Assembly: GCA_003694975.1 (NCBI GenBank)
Contig: RFJH01000175.1
Coordinates: 1 to 7,396, forward strand
Direction: 5' to 3'
DNA: 7,396 bases
Origin: Anaerolineae bacterium
GTDB lineage: Bacteria > Chloroflexota > Anaerolineae > Anaerolineales > Villigracilaceae
Shown: in pieces, positions 5,600-7,396 of the stretch
Position numbering within the stretch: the stretch's first letter is position 1
Layout of the letters: each line of letters opens with the position of its first letter
Translations under genes and position numbers: made by a program
Notes under the pieces: generated by a model
The model's database searches: none
Seen by the model: the letters and a program-made list of their open reading frames with translations, nothing else
What the model was told of the DNA's origin: nothing

Positions 5600-6997
5600 C
5601 TTATGGCCTGTCCGTCGAGTCGCCGCCGGCAGGTAGACCGTGAACGTGGCGCCCTGACCCGGCTGGCTGCGAACGCCGATTCTACCACCATGCGCCTGCA
5701 CAATCTCGCGCGCGATGGCAAGTCCCAGGCCGGCGCCGTGCCCCTTCCCTCCCGGTCGGGATTTGTCGCCGCGATAGAAACGCTCGAAGATATGAGGCAA
5801 CACGTCCGGCGGGATGCCGGGCCCGTTATCTCGCACGGAGGCCTCCACCCCCTGCGCCACCGGACGCGCCGTCAGCACAATCTCGCCGCCGCGCGGAGTG
5901 TGACGCAGGGCGTTATCCACCAGATTGGTGAAGACCTGGGCGAGGCGGTCGCCGTCCCCCATCACGGGCGGGGTACTCTCCGCCTCCACGCGCAACGTGA
6001 CCCCGGCCTCCTCCGCCTGAGGGGCGAAACGCTCCACCACGCTGTGGAGAAGGGCGGTGACGTCCACCGGCACGACGGTAAAATCTATCGTCCCGGCGTC
6101 GAAGCGCGCCAGATCGAGTAAGTCCACCACCGTGCGATGCATCCGCGCAGCCTCTTCGTAGATGACCTCGGCGGCCTGGCGGCGACGCTCCGGCGTATCG
6201 GCGGTGCCGTCCATGATGGCCTGGGCAAAGCCCTGGATCGAGGTCAATGGGGTCTTCAGTTCGTGAGAGACGTTGGCGACGAAATCCCGTTGCGACCGCT
6301 GGCTGCTCTGCACCCGCTCCACCATGCGGTTGAACGCCTGTGCCAGGGCGCGCACCTCGCGCGGGCCGTTTACCGGGATTGGCGAGACCTGGTCGGCAGG
6401 CATGCGGCGCGCCGTCGCAATCATCGGTTGCAGTGGGTCGGCGATCCAGCGCGCCATGAGGTAGGCCAGGAGGAGGGAGAGCAACAACGCCACCGCTCCC
6501 GCCGCCATGAACGGCCAGAACAACTCGTCACGCACAATCGCCAGGACGGGCACATTCGGTCGCGGCGTGGCAATCATCAGCCACGTCCCATCTTCCAGGC
6601 GATGCAGAGTGTAGAGCCACGACTTCCCTCCCGCATCGCGCAGGATGGGCACGGAGCGGAAGAAGCGCTTCGTCCGCGGGAAGGCAACGGGCGGGGAGAC
6701 ATCGGCGCGCGTGTCGTAGAGGACATCGCCATCGGGGGAGAAGAGAACGATGCGCACCTGGAAGGTCTCGTCGGCGCGCTCCAGCAGTACCTCCGGCGAG
6801 GCCTCCGGCGCCCCACCCCACGCCTCGCGGCGGGTCAGGATCACCGTCTCGACGGCCCTCAGACGGGCCAGGGACTGGCGATAGAGCAGGGGGTTGCGCA
6901 GGAGGTAGACGATCAGGACGAGCATCACCAGCCCCAGCGCGAGGCCGATGAGCAGCGCGTAGGTCAGCCAGAGGCGAGAGCGGAGGGAGGAGAACAT
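5579..6997 (-). CDS. Membrane sensor histidine kinase of a two-component system (HAMP-HisKA-HATPase), 472 aa
   Basis: Senses an external cue and phosphorylates the response regulator encoded just upstream. Numbering from the ATG at 6997: membrane segment 1 at about 11-33, an extracytoplasmic domain at 34-160 with a PAS/Cache-like stretch (VRIVLFSPDGDVLYDTR, 81-97), membrane segment 2 at about 160-182 and a HAMP linker at about 180-231. The dimerisation and phosphoacceptor helix follows, with VSHELKTP and the phospho-histidine at H245. The ATPase domain has an N-box (N358, N362), a DNGPGIP G1 box at 390-396, an F-box at 403-411 and a GHGAGLGLA G2 box at 419-427. There is no cytoplasmic PAS domain. 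The domain plan is that of PhoR/BaeS/WalK-like kinases, but the signal is unknown. A GTG at 7000 directly before the ATG could also serve as start; neither has a clear Shine-Dalgarno, and the gap to the regulator is only 4 nt. The last six residues (467-472) are encoded by the tandem repeat, beyond the folded domain. Confidence 0.94.
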   Translation of the reverse strand: MFSSLRSRLWLTYALLIGLALGLVMLVLIVYLLRNPLLYRQSLARLRAVETVILTRREAWGGAPEASPEVLLERADETFQVRIVLFSPDGDVLYDTRADVSPPVAFPRTKRFFRSVPILRDAGGKSWLYTLHRLEDGTWLMIATPRPNVPVLAIVRDELFWPFMAAGAVALLLSLLLAYLMARWIADPLQPMIATARRMPADQVSPIPVNGPREVRALAQAFNRMVERVQSSQRSQRDFVANVSHELKTPLTSIQGFAQAIMDGTADTPERRRQAAEVIYEEAARMHRTVVDLLDLARFDAGTIDFTVVPVDVTALLHSVVERFAPQAEEAGVTLRVEAESTPPVMGDGDRLAQVFTNLVDNALRHTPRGGEIVLTARPVAQGVEASVRDNGPGIPPDVLPHIFERFYRGDKSRPGGKGHGAGLGLAIAREIVQAHGGRIGVRSQPGQGATFTVYLPAATRRTGHKTTDHRP

Positions 6998-7001
6998 CAC
7001 G

Positions 7002-7396
7002 TCAGGCGACGAGTTTGTAGCCCACGCCGGTCACCGTCTCGATGCGCACTGAACTTCCGGCCAGTTTTTTGCGCAGGTGTGCCACATGGACATCCACCGT
7101 GCGCGTCTGGCCGTAGAAATCGAAGCCCCAGGCCAGTTGCAGGAGTTGCTCCCGCGTGAGCACCATGCCGCGATGCTCGGCCAGGGTCAGGAGCAGGTCG
7201 AACTCCTGGGTGCGCAGGTTGACCGTCTCCTCGCCGATGCGGACCTCGCGGGCGGCGGGGTCAATGGTCAGGTCGCCGAGGTGGATGGGCGCGGCGCCCG
7301 GTCGCGCCAGGCGCCGACCGCGCCGCAGGATGGCCTTCACGCGCGCCACCAGTTCGCGCGGGTTGAACGGCTTGGTCATGTAGTCATCGGCGCCGA
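7002..7396 (-). CDS. OmpR/PhoB-family response regulator, C-terminal 130 residues (5' end outside window)
   Basis: The frame is open to the right edge: codons before the ATG at 7379 read GADDY, so the sequence GADDYMTKPFNPREL is the end of a receiver domain. The ATG at 7379 is therefore an internal methionine, not the start. The K of TKPF is the conserved receiver lysine; the phosphorylated aspartate lies outside the window. After the receiver's last helix (ELVARVKAILRR) and a short linker comes a winged-helix DNA-binding domain from about 7290 to the stop. Its hallmarks are LTIDPAAREVRIG, LRTQEFDLLLTLAEHRG, LTREQLLQLAWGFD, the recognition helix region RTVDVHVAHLRKKL, and the terminal wing VRIETVTGVGYKLVA. 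It is the cognate partner of the kinase 4 nt downstream. It probably binds direct repeats in promoters; whether it controls the glycan genes that follow is inference. Confidence 0.94.
   Translation of the reverse strand, partial: GADDYMTKPFNPRELVARVKAILRRGRRLARPGAAPIHLGDLTIDPAAREVRIGEETVNLRTQEFDLLLTLAEHRGMVLTREQLLQLAWGFDFYGQTRTVDVHVAHLRKKLAGSSVRIETVTGVGYKLVA

Noticed and set aside
5547..5600. Promoter or terminator between kinase and glycosyltransferase
   Set aside because: I found no convincing -35/-10 pair and no stem-loop with a T tract on the minus strand; the stretch is repeat only.
4605..5636. Plus-strand open frame (343 codons) opposite the glycosyltransferase, ending in a repeated MVYGLRS/MVYGLWS-like peptide
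   Set aside because: The peptide repeat is only the translation of the heptamer array, which is stop-free on this strand; the rest is an antisense shadow.
6137..7159. Plus-strand open frame (340 codons) opposite the kinase and regulator
   Set aside because: Antisense to two well-supported genes, composition is Arg/His/Gln-rich with no domain.
7377..7379. ATG at 7379 as the start of the response regulator
   Set aside because: The frame continues upstream to the edge and encodes the conserved GADDY part of a receiver domain, so this methionine is internal.

Overview
The window is a compact, high-GC bacterial segment in which every supported gene lies on the minus strand, so it reads right to left. 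Seven genes are visible, and the two outer ones run off the window. In order of transcription they are: an OmpR/PhoB-type response regulator (5' end missing), its sensor histidine kinase, a family 2 glycosyltransferase, a polyprenyl-phosphate sugar-1-phosphate transferase, a UDP-hexose 4-epimerase-like SDR, a membrane-anchored UDP-HexNAc 4,6-dehydratase (WbpM/PglF/CapD type), and the start of a FemA/FemB-type aminoacyltransferase. Tight packing, dense GC-rich codons and a FemAB-type gene beside an extracellular-polysaccharide locus would suit Chloroflexota (Anaerolineae-like). That taxonomic guess is inference; no rRNA or marker gene is present to prove it.

Layout: 7396-7002 and 6997-5579 form a two-component system with a 4-nt gap. 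From 5546 to 281 the four glycan genes are nearly fused: an 8-nt overlap, a 1-nt gap, a 16-nt overlap, then a TGATG stop/start overlap into the FemAB-like gene at the left edge. The only junction wider than 4 nt is the 32 nt between the kinase stop and the glycosyltransferase start. That gap consists almost entirely of a 7-bp tandem repeat that also encodes the last six residues and stop codon of the kinase.

How the genes may work together: the dehydratase and the epimerase make activated sugars (a UDP-4-keto-6-deoxy-HexNAc and a C4-epimerised UDP-sugar). The phosphotransferase loads the first sugar phosphate onto undecaprenyl phosphate at the inner face of the membrane. The family 2 enzyme adds a later sugar. 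The result would be a lipid-linked precursor for exopolysaccharide, a cell-wall polysaccharide or protein glycosylation. The FemAB-like enzyme suggests a link to cell-wall peptide modification. The two-component system may control the locus, but its signal and targets cannot be read from the sequence. No polymerase, flippase or aminotransferase is in view, so the window is probably one end of a larger cluster.

No tRNA, rRNA, CRISPR array, insertion sequence, phage gene or convincing terminator was seen, and there is no gene-free stretch over 300 bases. I did not find an undescribed system. The repeat-filled junction and the membrane/Rossmann module shared by two different enzymes are the points most worth a second look.
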